Part shown: positions 1 through 9,068 of the stretch, one piece after another
How the letters are laid out: each line of letters opens with the position of its first letter
How positions within the stretch are numbered: the first letter of the stretch is position 1
Source: Paraburkholderia ginsengisoli NBRC 100965
GTDB taxonomy: Bacteria; Pseudomonadota; Gammaproteobacteria; Burkholderiales; Burkholderiaceae
DNA: 64,000 nucleotides
Direction of reading: 5' to 3'
Assembly (NCBI RefSeq): GCF_000739735.1
Contig: NZ_BBJF01000005.1
Location: 62,001-126,000, forward strand
The notes under the pieces: generated by a model
Seen by the model: only the letters and a program-made list of their open reading frames with translations
The model's database searches: none
Told to the model about the DNA's origin: nothing
Program-made: the position numbers and the translations under genes

Positions 1-768
1 CCGGCGGATTTCTCGTTCGCGGAAGCGCCGCTCGCGCCGGTCATGGTGCGCGTGCCGGCCGGTTTGCCGTCGGCGTTGCTCGAACGGCGCCCGGATATTT
101 CGGCGGCGGAGCGCGCGATGCAGGCGGCGAATGCGCGCGTGGGTCTGGCGAAGTCCGCGTTTTTCCCGAAGCTCGATATCACCGGCGCGGCGGGGTTTGA
201 GTCGGCGACGCTCGGCGATCTGTTCATGTGGTCGAGCCGCGCGTTCATTCTCGGACCGTTCGCCGGCACTGCGTTGACGCTGCCGCTGTTCGACGGCGGC
301 CGCCGCAAGGCGAACCTCGCGCAAGCCCGCTCGAAGTACGACGAGGATGTCGCGCAGTATCGTCAGCAGGTGCTGGTGGCGTTCCGCGAGGTCGAGGACA
401 ATCTCGCCGATCTGCGTTTGCTCGACGATCAGATGCGTGAGCAGGACACGGCGGTGCAGGCCTCGCAACGGGCCGCGCATCTGTCGCGCACGCAGTACAC
501 GGAGGGCGCGGTCAGCTATCTGGATGTGATCGACGGCGAGCGGCAGGTGCTGATTTCGCAATTGCAGGCGAGCCATCTGTCGGGCACGCAGGCGGTGGCG
601 ACGGTAAATCTGATTCGCGCGCTGGGTGGTGGATGGGGAGAAATGAGCGCGCAGGGGACGGGGGGTGAGGCGGTAGGGGCGGTCGCGCCGGCTGGGGCTT
701 CTGACGTGGTGGCTGCTTCAGCGTCGGCATCGGCGTCGGCCTTGCCGCAACAGGTGGCGAAGCGCTAA
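1..768 (+). CDS. Outer membrane efflux protein, NodT/OprM family (5' end outside window)
   Basis: This is the C-terminal part of a TolC-like outer membrane factor, the exit duct of a tripartite efflux pump. The reading frame is open from base 1, so the start lies upstream. The segment PAGLPSALLERRPDI followed by ERAMQAANARVGLAKSAFFPKLDI is the hallmark of the NodT/OprM family second repeat. Long alpha-helical stretches such as QARSKYDEDVAQYRQQV and the ending motif YTEGAVSYLDVIDGERQ match the periplasmic coiled-coil barrel. The last 45 residues are a low-complexity Gly/Ala/Ser tail not typical of the fold. The inner-membrane and adaptor genes are presumably upstream, outside the window. Confidence 0.9.
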   Translation, partial: PADFSFAEAPLAPVMVRVPAGLPSALLERRPDISAAERAMQAANARVGLAKSAFFPKLDITGAAGFESATLGDLFMWSSRAFILGPFAGTALTLPLFDGGRRKANLAQARSKYDEDVAQYRQQVLVAFREVEDNLADLRLLDDQMREQDTAVQASQRAAHLSRTQYTEGAVSYLDVIDGERQVLISQLQASHLSGTQAVATVNLIRALGGGWGEMSAQGTGGEAVGAVAPAGASDVVAASASASASALPQQVAKR

Positions 769-799
769 CTGATTGCCTCTTTAGCACCGTAGCGTAATG

Positions 800-836
800 A
801 ACGCCGGGTCGCGCGACAGCGCAACCCGGCGTTTTT
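800..836 (+). terminator. Rho-independent terminator after the efflux gene
   Basis: A perfect 10-bp inverted repeat (AACGCCGGGT, 800-809, with ACCCGGCGTT, 824-833) around a 14-base loop, running into a T-run (832-836). It sits 31 bases after the stop codon of the efflux gene. Confidence 0.8.
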
Positions 837-1124
837 CATCCAAATCGTTTTTTTCGCTTTCCTTTCGAAAATCCGTTCGTAGACCACCGGATTGACGCCC
901 TCTATGATGGTTCGCACCTCATCTGGAGAGAGGCGATGACCTGTCCGACCTTCCGCTGTCCGCGCTGATCGATCCGCGCGCCTGGCCGTCGTTATGCGGC
1001 GGCCAAGCCATACGTTGCACATTTCCATTGCCCGATGTTTGCCGGCCTGTTGAGCACGCCTCGACCCACGCCGCTGGATCGGCTCGCCTCGACATAACAC
1101 CACGCCCAATTCTGCGAGTTCATC
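837..1124. other. Intergenic region upstream of the sulfur operon
   Basis: About 290 bases after the terminator without a convincing gene. It should carry the promoter of the operon that begins at 1125, but I see no clear -35/-10 pair, operator palindrome or riboswitch fold. Confidence 0.4.
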
Positions 1125-1979
1125 ATGCGCATTTCCTTGTCCACCGTGCGGCGCTTTTTCACCACTTTCCACGCGTCGGCTGTCGCGCTGACCGGCGCAT
1201 TCACTGTCGCCTCCGCGTTGGCATTGCCGGCCGCACCCGCATTCGCCGCCGACACACCGACGCTCAGGATCGGCACGTCCACCAGCCCACAAATTGAGGC
1301 GCTCAAGATCGCCGTGCGCGAAGCGAAGGAGCAGGGACTCGACGTGAAGCTCATCGAGTTCACCGACTGGAACACGCCGAATGCGGCGCTCGCGAACAAG
1401 GACATCGACGTCAACTACTTCCAGCACATCCCGTTTCTTGAGAACGCCAGGAAGCAGGGCGGCTATAACTTCGTCGCGATCGCGCCGGGCACGATCATGA
1501 AGATCGGCCTGTATTCGAAGAAGATCAAACGCTTCGACGAGTTGAAGGACGGCGCGACGGTCGCGATCGCCAACGATCCGGTGAATGGCGGCCGCGGTCT
1601 ACTACTGCTGCAACGTGCGGGTCTCATCAAGCTGAAGCCGGGTGTCGACTATCGCGCGACGACGCTCGACATCGTCGATAACCCGAAGCATCTGAAGTTC
1701 GTTCAGCTCGAAGCGTCGCAACTGGCGCGTTCGCTCGACGACGTCGATCTCGCGCAGGGCTACCCGAGCTTCATCAAGCTCGCGGGTACCACCGATCCGA
1801 ATAGTGCGTTGCTGTTCGACGGCCTCGAAAACAAGAACTACGCGATCCAGTGGGTCGTGCGTCCGGAAAGCGCGAACGATCCGCGCATCCGCAAGTTCAT
1901 TTCGATCTATCAGCATTCGCCGGCCGTGCGCGCCGCGCTCGACAAAGCGTTCGGCAATCTCTACGCGGTCGCGTGGTAG
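1125..1979 (+). CDS. NlpA/MetQ-family ABC transporter substrate-binding protein
   Basis: Periplasmic binding protein of the NlpA/MetQ family, the receptor partner of MetNI importers. An N-terminal Sec signal peptide is visible with probable cleavage after AFA (near residue 41). There is no lipobox cysteine, so unlike E. coli MetQ this one is probably soluble. Family features include the start of the mature domain (RIGTSTSPQIEALK), DVNYFQHIPFLE (E. coli MetQ has a similar DANYFQH block) and VAIANDPVNGGRGLLLLQ. It is 284 aa, normal for the family. It starts an operon with an LLM monooxygenase and metN/metI-type genes, which suggests that the ligand is an organosulfur compound rather than, or besides, methionine. 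Confidence 0.9.
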   Translation: MRISLSTVRRFFTTFHASAVALTGAFTVASALALPAAPAFAADTPTLRIGTSTSPQIEALKIAVREAKEQGLDVKLIEFTDWNTPNAALANKDIDVNYFQHIPFLENARKQGGYNFVAIAPGTIMKIGLYSKKIKRFDELKDGATVAIANDPVNGGRGLLLLQRAGLIKLKPGVDYRATTLDIVDNPKHLKFVQLEASQLARSLDDVDLAQGYPSFIKLAGTTDPNSALLFDGLENKNYAIQWVVRPESANDPRIRKFISIYQHSPAVRAALDKAFGNLYAVAW

Positions 1980-2020
1980 TGCCGTGGGTTGCCGTAGCTG
2001 AACACGAAAGGAGCCGCACG

Positions 2021-3424
2021 ATGGCGAAGAAAAAGATCCTGCTGAACGCGTTCAACATGAATGCGGTCGGCCATATCAATCACGGCTTGTGGACGCATCC
2101 GCGCGATCGCTCGGCGCATTACACCGACCTCGATTACTGGACGAACCTCGCGCAAACGCTGGAGCGTGGCAAGTTCGACGGGATCTTTCTGGCGGATATC
2201 GTCGGCGTGTACGACGTCTATGAGGGCGGACCGGACACGCCGCTGCGCGAGTCGGTGCAGATTCCGATCAACGATCCGTCGCTGATCGTGCCCGCGATGG
2301 CGCACGTCACGAAGCATCTCGGCTTCGGCGTCACGTCGAATCTGACTTACGAGCCGCCGTATCTGTTTGCGCGTCGGATGTCGACGCTCGATCATCTGAC
2401 CAAAGGGCGCGTGGGCTGGAACATCGTCACCGGCTATCTGGACAGCGCCGCGCGCGGCATGGGTCTCGCGCAGCAGATCAGTCACGACGACCGCTACGAC
2501 CGCGCCGACGATTATATGGATGTGGTCTATAAACTGTGGGAGCAGAGCTGGGAAGACGACGCGGTAGTGCGTGACCGCGCGGCGCGCATCTTCTCGCATC
2601 CGGACAAGGTGCACCGCGTGAAGCACGGCGGTCCGTACTATTCGATCGACGCGATCCACCTGAGCGAGCCGTCGCCGCAACGCACGCCAGTGCTGTACCA
2701 GGCGGGCTCCTCAAACCGGGGTGTCGTATTCGCGGCACGTCACGCGGAATGCGTGTTCGTGAGCGGACAGAACAAGCAGTTGACGCGCTCGATCGTCGAC
2801 GACATCCGCTCGCGCGCGGTGAGCTTCGGGCGCGCGCCGGACGACATCAAGATCTTTGCGGGCATCACCGTTGTAGTCGGTGAAACAGAGCGCGCGGCGC
2901 AGGAGAAGTTCGCGGAGTACCGGCGTTATGCGAGTGCCGAGGGCGGTCTCGCGCATTTCTCCAGTTCCACCGGCATCGACTTCTCGCAGTACGAACTCGA
3001 CGAGCCGATCTCCTATGTGAAGACCGAGTCGATGCAATCGGCGATCGAAGCGATTTCGAAGAAGAGCACGAGCGGTGTGTGGACCAAGCGCAAGGTGCTC
3101 GAGCAGATGACGCTCGGCGGACGCGCGAAACCGGTGGTCGGCTCGCCGCAGCAGATCGCGGACGAACTGGTGTCGTGGATCGAAGAAGCGGGCGTCGACG
3201 GTTTCAATCTGACGCGCACGGTGATGCCCGAATCGTTCGAAGACTTCGTGAACCTGGTGGTGCCCGAGTTGCAGAATCGCGGCGTCTACAAGGAGGACTA
3301 CGACCCCGCGCCCACGCTGCGCGAGAAGCTGTTCGGCGGCGGTCGCGCGCGGCTGCCCGACGTGCATGCGGGCGCGCAGCATAGGCGGCCACAGGTCGCA
3401 GTGAAAACCGCCGTGGAAGCCTGA
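2021..3424 (+). CDS. LLM-class flavin-dependent monooxygenase (NtaA/SnaA/DszA type)
   Basis: Predicted FMNH2-dependent monooxygenase of the NtaA/SnaA/DszA/SoxA group in the luciferase-like family. These enzymes use reduced flavin and oxygen to attack sulfones, sulfonates or aminopolycarboxylates. The ATG at 2021 is chosen because an AAGGAG site lies just upstream and translation opens with the family N-terminus ([21 protein letters not shown]). Other hallmarks are the block [37 protein letters not shown], and [18 protein letters not shown]. Length 467 aa is typical. It lies between the binding protein and metN, so uptake and oxidation are probably co-expressed. No flavin reductase gene is visible nearby. 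Confidence 0.92.
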   Translation: MAKKKILLNAFNMNAVGHINHGLWTHPRDRSAHYTDLDYWTNLAQTLERGKFDGIFLADIVGVYDVYEGGPDTPLRESVQIPINDPSLIVPAMAHVTKHLGFGVTSNLTYEPPYLFARRMSTLDHLTKGRVGWNIVTGYLDSAARGMGLAQQISHDDRYDRADDYMDVVYKLWEQSWEDDAVVRDRAARIFSHPDKVHRVKHGGPYYSIDAIHLSEPSPQRTPVLYQAGSSNRGVVFAARHAECVFVSGQNKQLTRSIVDDIRSRAVSFGRAPDDIKIFAGITVVVGETERAAQEKFAEYRRYASAEGGLAHFSSSTGIDFSQYELDEPISYVKTESMQSAIEAISKKSTSGVWTKRKVLEQMTLGGRAKPVVGSPQQIADELVSWIEEAGVDGFNLTRTVMPESFEDFVNLVVPELQNRGVYKEDYDPAPTLREKLFGGGRARLPDVHAGAQHRRPQVAVKTAVEA

Positions 3425-3437
3425 CAGGAGCGAAGCA

Positions 3438-4601
3438 ATGGCCAATCTTTTCGACGTGCCGCAATTCATCGAAGACGCGCCGTCTCTTGCGCTGAAGCGG
3501 GAGAATGACGACGCGGCGACCCAAGCCGTCGTGGTATTCGACAACGTGGGCAAGGTATTCGCCGATGCCCGCGGCGTGCCGAGCACGGCGCTCGCGAACG
3601 TCGCGTTGACGGTGACGCGCGGCGAGGTGTTCGGCATCATCGGCCGCAGCGGCGCGGGCAAGTCGACGTTGCTGCGGCTCATCAACGGTTTGGAGGAGCC
3701 GAGTTCTGGCGCGGTGCGCGTGAACGGCGTGAGCGTCGGCGAACTCGACGAGCGAGGTCTGGTGACATTGCGCCGGCGTATCGGCATGGTGTTTCAGCAC
3801 TTCAATCTGCTCTCCGCAAAAACCGTGCGCGAGAACATTGCGTTGCCGCTGAAAATCGCCGGCGTGCCCAAGGCGTCGATCGACAGGAAAGTCGATGCGC
3901 TGCTCGAACTGGTGGGCTTGTCGGCCAAACGCGATGCTTATCCGGCGAGCCTGTCCGGCGGTCAGAAACAGCGGGTCGGCATTGCCCGCGCGCTCGTCAC
4001 CGATCCCGACATTCTGCTGTGCGACGAAGCCACCTCCGCACTCGACCCTGAAACGACTCGAGCCATTCTCGCGTTGCTGCGCGATATCAATCGGCGGCTC
4101 GATCTGACGATCGTGTTGATCACGCACGAGATGGAAGTGATTCGTGAAGTCTGCGATACCGTCGCGGTGATCGAGCGTGGCGAGGTCGTCGAAAGCGGTC
4201 CGGTGTGGCGCGTGTTCGGCGATCCGCAACATGACGCGACGCGTGCGCTGCTGCGGACCCTCGTGCACGACTTGCCCGCGGATCTGGCTGAACGGGTCAA
4301 GCCGGTGCACGAACTTGCGCAGGCGGACGACGCGCGGATTCTGCTGGACGTGCGCTTCACCGGCGCCGATGCGCACGAGCCGGATCTCGGCGCGCTGGCG
4401 GCGGCATTGAGTGTCGAAGGCGGGCGGGTGAATTTCGTGCACGGCGGCATCGACCGGATTCAGGGGCATGCGCAAGGGCGTCTGGTGGTGTCGGCGCAAG
4501 TGCGGGCGAACGCGGACGGTACCGCGCAAACGCAAATCGCGACGCTGCTCGAACGGGCGCGCCGTTACGCCAACCATGTCGAGGTGCTCGGCTATGTCTG
4601 A
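3438..4601 (+). CDS. metN: MetN-type methionine/organosulfur ABC transporter ATPase
   Basis: ATP-hydrolysing subunit of a MetNI importer. Walker [10 protein letters not shown] lies at residues 69-77; the Q-loop (MVFQHFNLL), signature LSGGQKQR and Walker [13 protein letters not shown] are all intact. The C-terminal ~90 residues form the NIL domain that binds methionine and inhibits transport in E. coli MetN. At 387 aa it is about 45 residues longer than E. coli MetN, because of a non-conserved N-terminal extension of about 30 residues. It overlaps the permease gene by 8 bases (ATGTCTGA), indicating translational coupling. Confidence 0.93.
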   Translation: MANLFDVPQFIEDAPSLALKRENDDAATQAVVVFDNVGKVFADARGVPSTALANVALTVTRGEVFGIIGRSGAGKSTLLRLINGLEEPSSGAVRVNGVSVGELDERGLVTLRRRIGMVFQHFNLLSAKTVRENIALPLKIAGVPKASIDRKVDALLELVGLSAKRDAYPASLSGGQKQRVGIARALVTDPDILLCDEATSALDPETTRAILALLRDINRRLDLTIVLITHEMEVIREVCDTVAVIERGEVVESGPVWRVFGDPQHDATRALLRTLVHDLPADLAERVKPVHELAQADDARILLDVRFTGADAHEPDLGALAAALSVEGGRVNFVHGGIDRIQGHAQGRLVVSAQVRANADGTAQTQIATLLERARRYANHVEVLGYV

Positions 4602-5250
4602 TCTCTGGCTCTCCGAACTCGTCGGTGCGATTCGCGACACTATCGTGATGGTCGGCGTGTCCGCATTCATCGCGGCGCTGGTCGGCATTCCGCTCGCGCT
4701 GGTGCTGGTCGGCACGACACGCGGCGGCATCTGCGAAAAACCCGCGGTGAACAGCGTGCTCGGCGCGCTCGTCAACGCGTTTCGCTCGACGCCGTTCATC
4801 ATTCTGCTGGTGGCGTTGTTGCCGCTCACGCGCTTGTTGATCGGCACGACGATCGGCGTATGGGCCGCGATCGTGCCGCTCAGCATCGCGGCAATTCCAT
4901 TTTTTGCACGCATTGCCGAAGTGAGTTTGCGCGAGGTGGACCGTGGTCTGGTCGAAGCCGCGCAGGCTATGGGCGCGCAACGCCGCCACATCGTCTGGCA
5001 TGTGCTGTTGCCCGAGGCGTTGCCTGGCATTCTCGGCGGCTTCACGATCACCGTGGTGGCGATGATCGGCTCGTCGGCGATGGCGGGTGCGGTCGGCGCG
5101 GGCGGCCTCGGCGATCTGGCGATCCGCTACGGCTATCAGCGTTTCGACACGACCGTGATGGTCACGGTGATCGTATTGCTGATCGTGATCGTGACGGCGG
5201 TGCAGTTCGTCGGCGACCGTTTTGTGAGGCGGCTGGCGCAACGCGCGTAA
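4594..5250 (+). CDS. metI: MetI-type ABC transporter permease
   Basis: Inner-membrane permease of the MetNI importer, 218 aa, about the length of E. coli MetI, with five to six hydrophobic segments. The start at 4594 opens with [20 protein letters not shown], overlaps the metN stop, and gives the standard family N-terminus. The EAA coupling loop is visible ([25 protein letters not shown]), as is the family segment [23 protein letters not shown]. With the preceding genes it forms a complete importer plus monooxygenase operon. Confidence 0.93.
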   Translation: MSDLWLSELVGAIRDTIVMVGVSAFIAALVGIPLALVLVGTTRGGICEKPAVNSVLGALVNAFRSTPFIILLVALLPLTRLLIGTTIGVWAAIVPLSIAAIPFFARIAEVSLREVDRGLVEAAQAMGAQRRHIVWHVLLPEALPGILGGFTITVVAMIGSSAMAGAVGAGGLGDLAIRYGYQRFDTTVMVTVIVLLIVIVTAVQFVGDRFVRRLAQRA

Positions 5251-5289
5251 ACGTCGGAGTCCGTAATAATATTAATGGCGGCACAGAAA

Positions 5290-5379
5290 GGCGCTTGCAA
5301 ACCGGCTATCCCACGCCGGCATGCAAGCGCCTATCATGCTGTCTGATGCGGCAGGCGTCGCGCGCTGCGACGCCTGCCG
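5290..5379 (+). promoter_or_regulatory. Two consecutive strong stem-loops between metI and the acyl-CoA dehydrogenase-like gene
   Basis: The first hairpin has a perfect 10-bp outer stem (GGCGCTTGCA, 5290-5299, with TGCAAGCGCC, 5322-5331) and an inner CCGGC/GCCGG stem. The second has a 13-bp stem (5349-5361 with 5367-5379) and a 5-base loop. Neither is followed by a proper T-run, so they may be mRNA stabilising or processing structures, or protein-binding palindromes, rather than intrinsic terminators. Confidence 0.5.
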
Positions 5380-5408
5380 CTTATCCAACTTTTTCACGTG
5401 GACATTGC

Positions 5409-6611
5409 ATGAACGAACCTCGTCATGCCGACGCGCTGCAAACGCGTCAGGCATCCGCCGCGCCGCCGGTGCGCGATCTTGCCGGTCTGCTCGACGCGTT
5501 GCGTGCGAGCGCGGCGCAGCGCGACCGTGAAGGCGGCCACGCTGCGCAGGAGAAACAGTGGATCGCCGACGCGGGTCTGCTGACGCTCGCGGTGCCGCGT
5601 GAATTCGGCGGCAACGGCGCGCGCTGGCCCGACATCTACGAGACCATCCGGCAGATCGCGCGGGTCGACAGCGCGCTCGCGCATCTGCTCGGCTTCACCT
5701 GCTTGCAGGTGGTGAGCGTTAACATGTGGGGCAACGCGGAGCAACGCAGCCGCTATCTGAACGGCACCGTCGAGCACCGCTGGTGGTGGGGCAACGCGGT
5801 GAACCCGCTCGACACGAGGCTCGTCGCAACGGCCACTGGCGACGGCGGCTATCGTCTCGACGGGCAAAAGGGCTTCTGCTCCGGCACGCGCGGCTCGCGG
5901 ATGATGACGGTCTCCGCGCACGATCCGGCCACCGGCAAGCCAGTGTTCGCGGTAGTGCCGACAGGGCGCGACGGCATCACCGTCCACGAAGACTGGGACC
6001 CGATCGGTCAACGGCAGACCGACAGTGGCAGCGTGTCGTTCGCGCAGGTGCGGGTCGAGCCGCATGAAGTGCTCGAACGCGCCGACACCCCATACGCGAG
6101 CCTGCGCACGCTGATCTCGCAGCAGGTGCTGACCAATCTGTTCGTGGGCATCGCGCAGGGCGCGCTCGATGAAGCACGCGCATACGTCAACCAGAACGGC
6201 AGGCCGTGGATCAACTCCGGCGTCGCCAAAGCCACCGACGATCCCTATCTGATCCAGCGTTTCGGCGAGATGCGTCTGCAGGCGGTGAGCGCGGAAGCAC
6301 TGGCCGCGCGCGCCGCGTATGCACTCGAAGACGCCTGGCAGCAAGGCCCGTCGCTCACCGCCGAAGCACGCGCGCACGTCGCGCTCGCCACGTCGGAAGC
6401 GAAGATCGTTGCGCATCGCGCCGCGCTCGACGTCAGCGAAAAACTGTTCGACGCCTGTGGCGCGCGCGCCACGCACGCGCCGCTCGCGCTCGACCGTTTC
6501 TGGCGCAACGCCCGCGTGCATACGCTGCACGATCCGCTCGACTACCGCGTGCGCGACGTCGGCCGCTACGCGCTCAGCGGGACATTGCCGGAGGTTTCTT
6601 TGTACACTTGA
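5409..6611 (+). CDS. Acyl-CoA dehydrogenase-fold flavoprotein, SfnB/DszC-like sulfur acquisition oxidoreductase
   Basis: Flavin-dependent enzyme of the acyl-CoA dehydrogenase superfamily, in the SfnB/DszC/TdsC-like branch that works on organosulfur compounds. The ATG at 5409 gives a 400-aa protein. Helical N-terminal and C-terminal domains surround a beta domain with GYRLDGQKGFCSGTRGSRMMTVSAH and WDPIGQRQTDSGSVSF, the usual flavin-contact region. The C-terminal block LFDACGARATHAPLALDRFWRNARVHTLHDP is typical of the monooxygenase branch, in which flavin is bound without CoA chemistry. It lies 158 bases after metI in the same direction, so it belongs functionally to the sulfur operon. The substrate is not readable from sequence. 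Confidence 0.85.
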   Translation: MNEPRHADALQTRQASAAPPVRDLAGLLDALRASAAQRDREGGHAAQEKQWIADAGLLTLAVPREFGGNGARWPDIYETIRQIARVDSALAHLLGFTCLQVVSVNMWGNAEQRSRYLNGTVEHRWWWGNAVNPLDTRLVATATGDGGYRLDGQKGFCSGTRGSRMMTVSAHDPATGKPVFAVVPTGRDGITVHEDWDPIGQRQTDSGSVSFAQVRVEPHEVLERADTPYASLRTLISQQVLTNLFVGIAQGALDEARAYVNQNGRPWINSGVAKATDDPYLIQRFGEMRLQAVSAEALAARAAYALEDAWQQGPSLTAEARAHVALATSEAKIVAHRAALDVSEKLFDACGARATHAPLALDRFWRNARVHTLHDPLDYRVRDVGRYALSGTLPEVSLYT

Positions 6612-6685
6612 GGCGGTTCGCGGCGGCCTGTTTGCCTGTTTGTTCATAAGGCGCCGCGGTTGATTCCCTTCAAGAGAACCCCGGA

Positions 6686-8014
6686 TTGATCTTCAAACTA
6701 CCGACCACCGCTACGGCGCCGTTTTGTCCATCCGAGGTGCAAGGCTCGGTCGCCGTCTCGCAAGGCGCGCCGTTCTGGAAGAAGATCCTGCAATTCGCGG
6801 GACCCGGCCTGCTGGTTTCGATCGGCTATATGGACCCGGGCAACTGGGCCACCGCGATCGAGGCCGGTTCGCGGTATGGCTACAGCCTGCTGTTCGTCGT
6901 GCTGCTGTCGAGCCTCGCGGCGATGGCGCTGCAATGTTTGAGCATGCGCCTCGGCATCGCCACCGGACGCGACCTCGCGCAGTTGTCCGCCGCGCGTTAT
7001 TCGCCAAGAGTCGCGCGCGTGCAGTGGCTGCTCGCGGAGTTGTCGATTGTCGCCTGCGATCTCGCCGAGGTGCTCGGCGGCGCGCTCGCGTTTCATCTGC
7101 TCTTCAATTGCTCGCTGACCACCGGCGTGTTGCTGACCGCGTTCGACACGCTGATCGTGCTCGGCCTGAAGGGCAAGAACTTCCGCGATCTCGAGGCAAT
7201 CATGCTCGGGCTGATCGCGACCATCGGCGTGGGCTACATCATCGAACTCGCGCTGGTGAATCCGCATTGGCCGTCGGTCGCGCAAGGGCTGATTCCGTCG
7301 TGGCAGGCGCTGAATTCGCGCGAGCCGATGTATCTGGCAATCGGCATTCTCGGCGCGACGGTAATGCCGCATAACCTCTATCTACATTCGTCGATCGTGC
7401 AGACGCGCGCGGTGAAGCGCGACTCGGCCGGCATCCGTTCGGCGATCAGCATGTCGCGAATCGACACCATCGCGTCGCTGTTTCTCGCGCTGCTGATCAA
7501 CATGGCGATCCTGATTCTCGCGGCCGCCGCGTTTCATGCGACCGGCCACACCCAGGTGACCCAGATCGAAGACGCGTACCGGCTGCTCGCGCCGATCGTC
7601 GGCACCGGTTTCGCGGCGATCCTGTTCGCGATAACGCTGCTCGCGTCGGGACAAAGCTCGACGTTCACCGGCACGGTGGCAGGGCAGGTCATCATGGAAG
7701 GTTTCCTGAAGATGAAGATTCCGTGCTGGCAGCGGCGCTTCATCACGCGGGCGCTGGCGTTGATTCCCGCGTTGATCGGCGTGCAGATGCTCGGTAACGG
7801 GGCGGTCGGGCAGTTGCTGGTCGCCAGCCAGGTCGTGCTGAGTTTGCAACTGCCGTTCGCGCTCTTTCCGCTGATTCGCATGACCAACGATCGCGCGCTG
7901 ATGGGCGAGTTCGCCAACAGGCTGCCGACGCGGCTTCTCGCGTGGTCACTGTTTGTGGCGATCAGTGCGGCGAACCTCTGGCTCGTGGTGCAGACGGTGG
8001 GCCTGGCCGGCTGA
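6686..8014 (+). CDS. mntH: Nramp-family divalent metal (Mn2+/Fe2+) transporter
   Basis: Proton-coupled divalent metal importer of the Nramp/MntH family, 442 aa with about 11 membrane segments. The metal-site motifs are intact: DPGNWATAIEAG in TM1 and MPHNLYLHSS in TM6. The cytoplasmic loop FLASGQSSTFTGT-like segment (ASGQSSTFTGTVAGQVIMEGF) is also conserved. The only start giving the full N-terminus is a TTG at 6686, 15 bases after an AAGAGA site; an internal ATG would remove part of TM1. No manganese riboswitch fits in the short upstream gap. It is followed by a bidirectional terminator shared with flhC. Confidence 0.88.
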   Translation: MIFKLPTTATAPFCPSEVQGSVAVSQGAPFWKKILQFAGPGLLVSIGYMDPGNWATAIEAGSRYGYSLLFVVLLSSLAAMALQCLSMRLGIATGRDLAQLSAARYSPRVARVQWLLAELSIVACDLAEVLGGALAFHLLFNCSLTTGVLLTAFDTLIVLGLKGKNFRDLEAIMLGLIATIGVGYIIELALVNPHWPSVAQGLIPSWQALNSREPMYLAIGILGATVMPHNLYLHSSIVQTRAVKRDSAGIRSAISMSRIDTIASLFLALLINMAILILAAAAFHATGHTQVTQIEDAYRLLAPIVGTGFAAILFAITLLASGQSSTFTGTVAGQVIMEGFLKMKIPCWQRRFITRALALIPALIGVQMLGNGAVGQLLVASQVVLSLQLPFALFPLIRMTNDRALMGEFANRLPTRLLAWSLFVAISAANLWLVVQTVGLAG

Positions 8015-8064
8015 GTCGGCCAGGCGCGAGCAGTCGATTGCTGTCGATCAGCCGCGCGGCGGCG

Positions 8065-8096
8065 AAAAAAAATCCGCACACTGTGCGGATTTTTTA
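8065..8096. terminator. Bidirectional rho-independent terminator (mntH / flhC)
   Basis: A-run, then ATCCGCAC (8072-8079), a 3-base loop, GTGCGGAT (8083-8090) and a T-run to 8095. It is symmetrical and lies between convergent genes, so it can stop both. A second GC-rich hairpin without T-run (8001-8025) overlaps the mntH stop codon. Confidence 0.88.
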
Positions 8097-8163
8097 AAGG
8101 CTTCGGTTCGAGTCGGGCCGGACCAGCCGTCGTCGAGTCAATCCCAATTCCAATCAGTTCGAG

Positions 8164-8733
8164 TCAGGCGGCTTGCGCAACCTGCGCCGCTTCGAGCGCT
8201 TCCTGGCGGGCGGCTGCCGCCTTCTTCGTCTTGCCGGCGCGCGACGGCGGCTGGCACGCACCGCACACCACGTTGTGCTGCAGATCGTGCTTGTGCGCGA
8301 CGAACTTGCCGGTGCAACGGCAGCACTTGGTCAACTGCAGCATGTCGGCGTCGAAGAAACGCACCAGCGTCCACGCACGCGTCAGGTCGAGGACCGGTTC
8401 GGTTTCGCTGTGCTGACAATGTTCCAGATACAGCCGATACCCTTTGGTCAGCGCATCCAGATGCGAGCAGCGCGCTTCGTTCTTCAGGAACAGGTACGTG
8501 TTGTAGAACAACGAGGCGTGAATATTCGCGAGCCACGTCATGTACCAGTCCGCCGAGAACGGCAGCATGCCCTTGGGCGGCGATACGCCTTTGACCTCGC
8601 GGTACAGGCGGATCATGCGGTCGCGCGAGAGCGTCAATTCGCTTTCGAGCACCTGCATACGGGCGCCGAGTTCGATCAACGCGATCGCACGGAATACTTC
8701 TTGTGCGTCTTCTGTCAGGCTACGCTTGAGCAT
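8164..8733 (-). CDS. flhC: Flagellar transcriptional regulator FlhC
   Basis: Subunit of the FlhD4C2 master activator of flagellar genes. The zinc-binding cysteines of FlhC are present in the block LTKCCRCTGKFVAHKHDLQHNVVCGAC. The conserved region SADWYMTWLANIHASLFYN is clear. I start at the ATG (8733), which has GAGG eight bases upstream. A GTG three codons earlier (8742) would put its ribosome site inside the flhD stop region. Length is 189 aa with a Lys/Ala-rich tail common in Burkholderiales. It lies 14 bases after the flhD stop on the minus strand; both are one transcript. Confidence 0.95.
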   Translation of the reverse strand: MLKRSLTEDAQEVFRAIALIELGARMQVLESELTLSRDRMIRLYREVKGVSPPKGMLPFSADWYMTWLANIHASLFYNTYLFLKNEARCSHLDALTKGYRLYLEHCQHSETEPVLDLTRAWTLVRFFDADMLQLTKCCRCTGKFVAHKHDLQHNVVCGACQPPSRAGKTKKAAAARQEALEAAQVAQAA

Positions 8734-8747
8734 CGCAGTCACCTCGA

Positions 8748-9068
8748 TTAAGCAAACTGCTCAGCCGGCTGGCCTGCAAGCAGGATCGCCGCGTGAGTCG
8801 GTGCAACTGCTGCGTGCTTGGTCGTTTGCGTCAACGCCGACAACATCGAGTGGTCGTTGAAGCGGAAGAAGCACAAAAGCTGATCGGAAGAGGCCAGCTT
8901 GACGATCTGCGCGAGCGACAGCCCGGCAAGCAAATCGGCCAGTTCCGACGACAACCCCAGGCGGAACATCCCGACCGGTTTGTCCTCACGCAACATACGT
9001 TGCGCAAGCATGATGTAAGACAAATTGATCTCGCGGATTGAATCCAGCGTCTCGCTGCTACGGTCCAT
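8748..9068 (-). CDS. flhD: Flagellar transcriptional regulator FlhD
   Basis: Small helical subunit (106 aa) of the FlhDC flagellar master regulator. The family core [40 protein letters not shown] (with the cysteine that forms the FlhD dimer disulfide in E. coli) and the DNA-binding helix region are recognisable. The ATG at 9068 is the only sensible start. The gene is first in the flhDC operon and is preceded by an unusually AT-rich leader. Confidence 0.95.
   Translation of the reverse strand: MDRSSETLDSIREINLSYIMLAQRMLREDKPVGMFRLGLSSELADLLAGLSLAQIVKLASSDQLLCFFRFNDHSMLSALTQTTKHAAVAPTHAAILLAGQPAEQFA

Noticed and set aside
640..768. Alanine/serine-rich tail of the efflux protein as a separate repeat element
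   Set aside because: The GCGTCGGCATCGGCGTC-type run is short codon-level low complexity inside the coding frame, not a meaningful repeat.
3204..5051. 615-codon minus-strand open frame antisense to metN/metI
   Set aside because: Composition (His/Arg/Gln/Ala-rich, no domain) is the shadow expected in high-GC DNA; the plus-strand genes are unequivocal.
6612..6685. Manganese (yybP-ykoY) riboswitch before the Nramp gene
   Set aside because: The gap is only 74 bases and shows no matching fold; such a riboswitch does not fit.
8001..8025. Second GC-rich hairpin near the mntH stop as a terminator
   Set aside because: The stem is good but lacks a T-run; the A/T-flanked hairpin at 8065-8096 is the convincing terminator.
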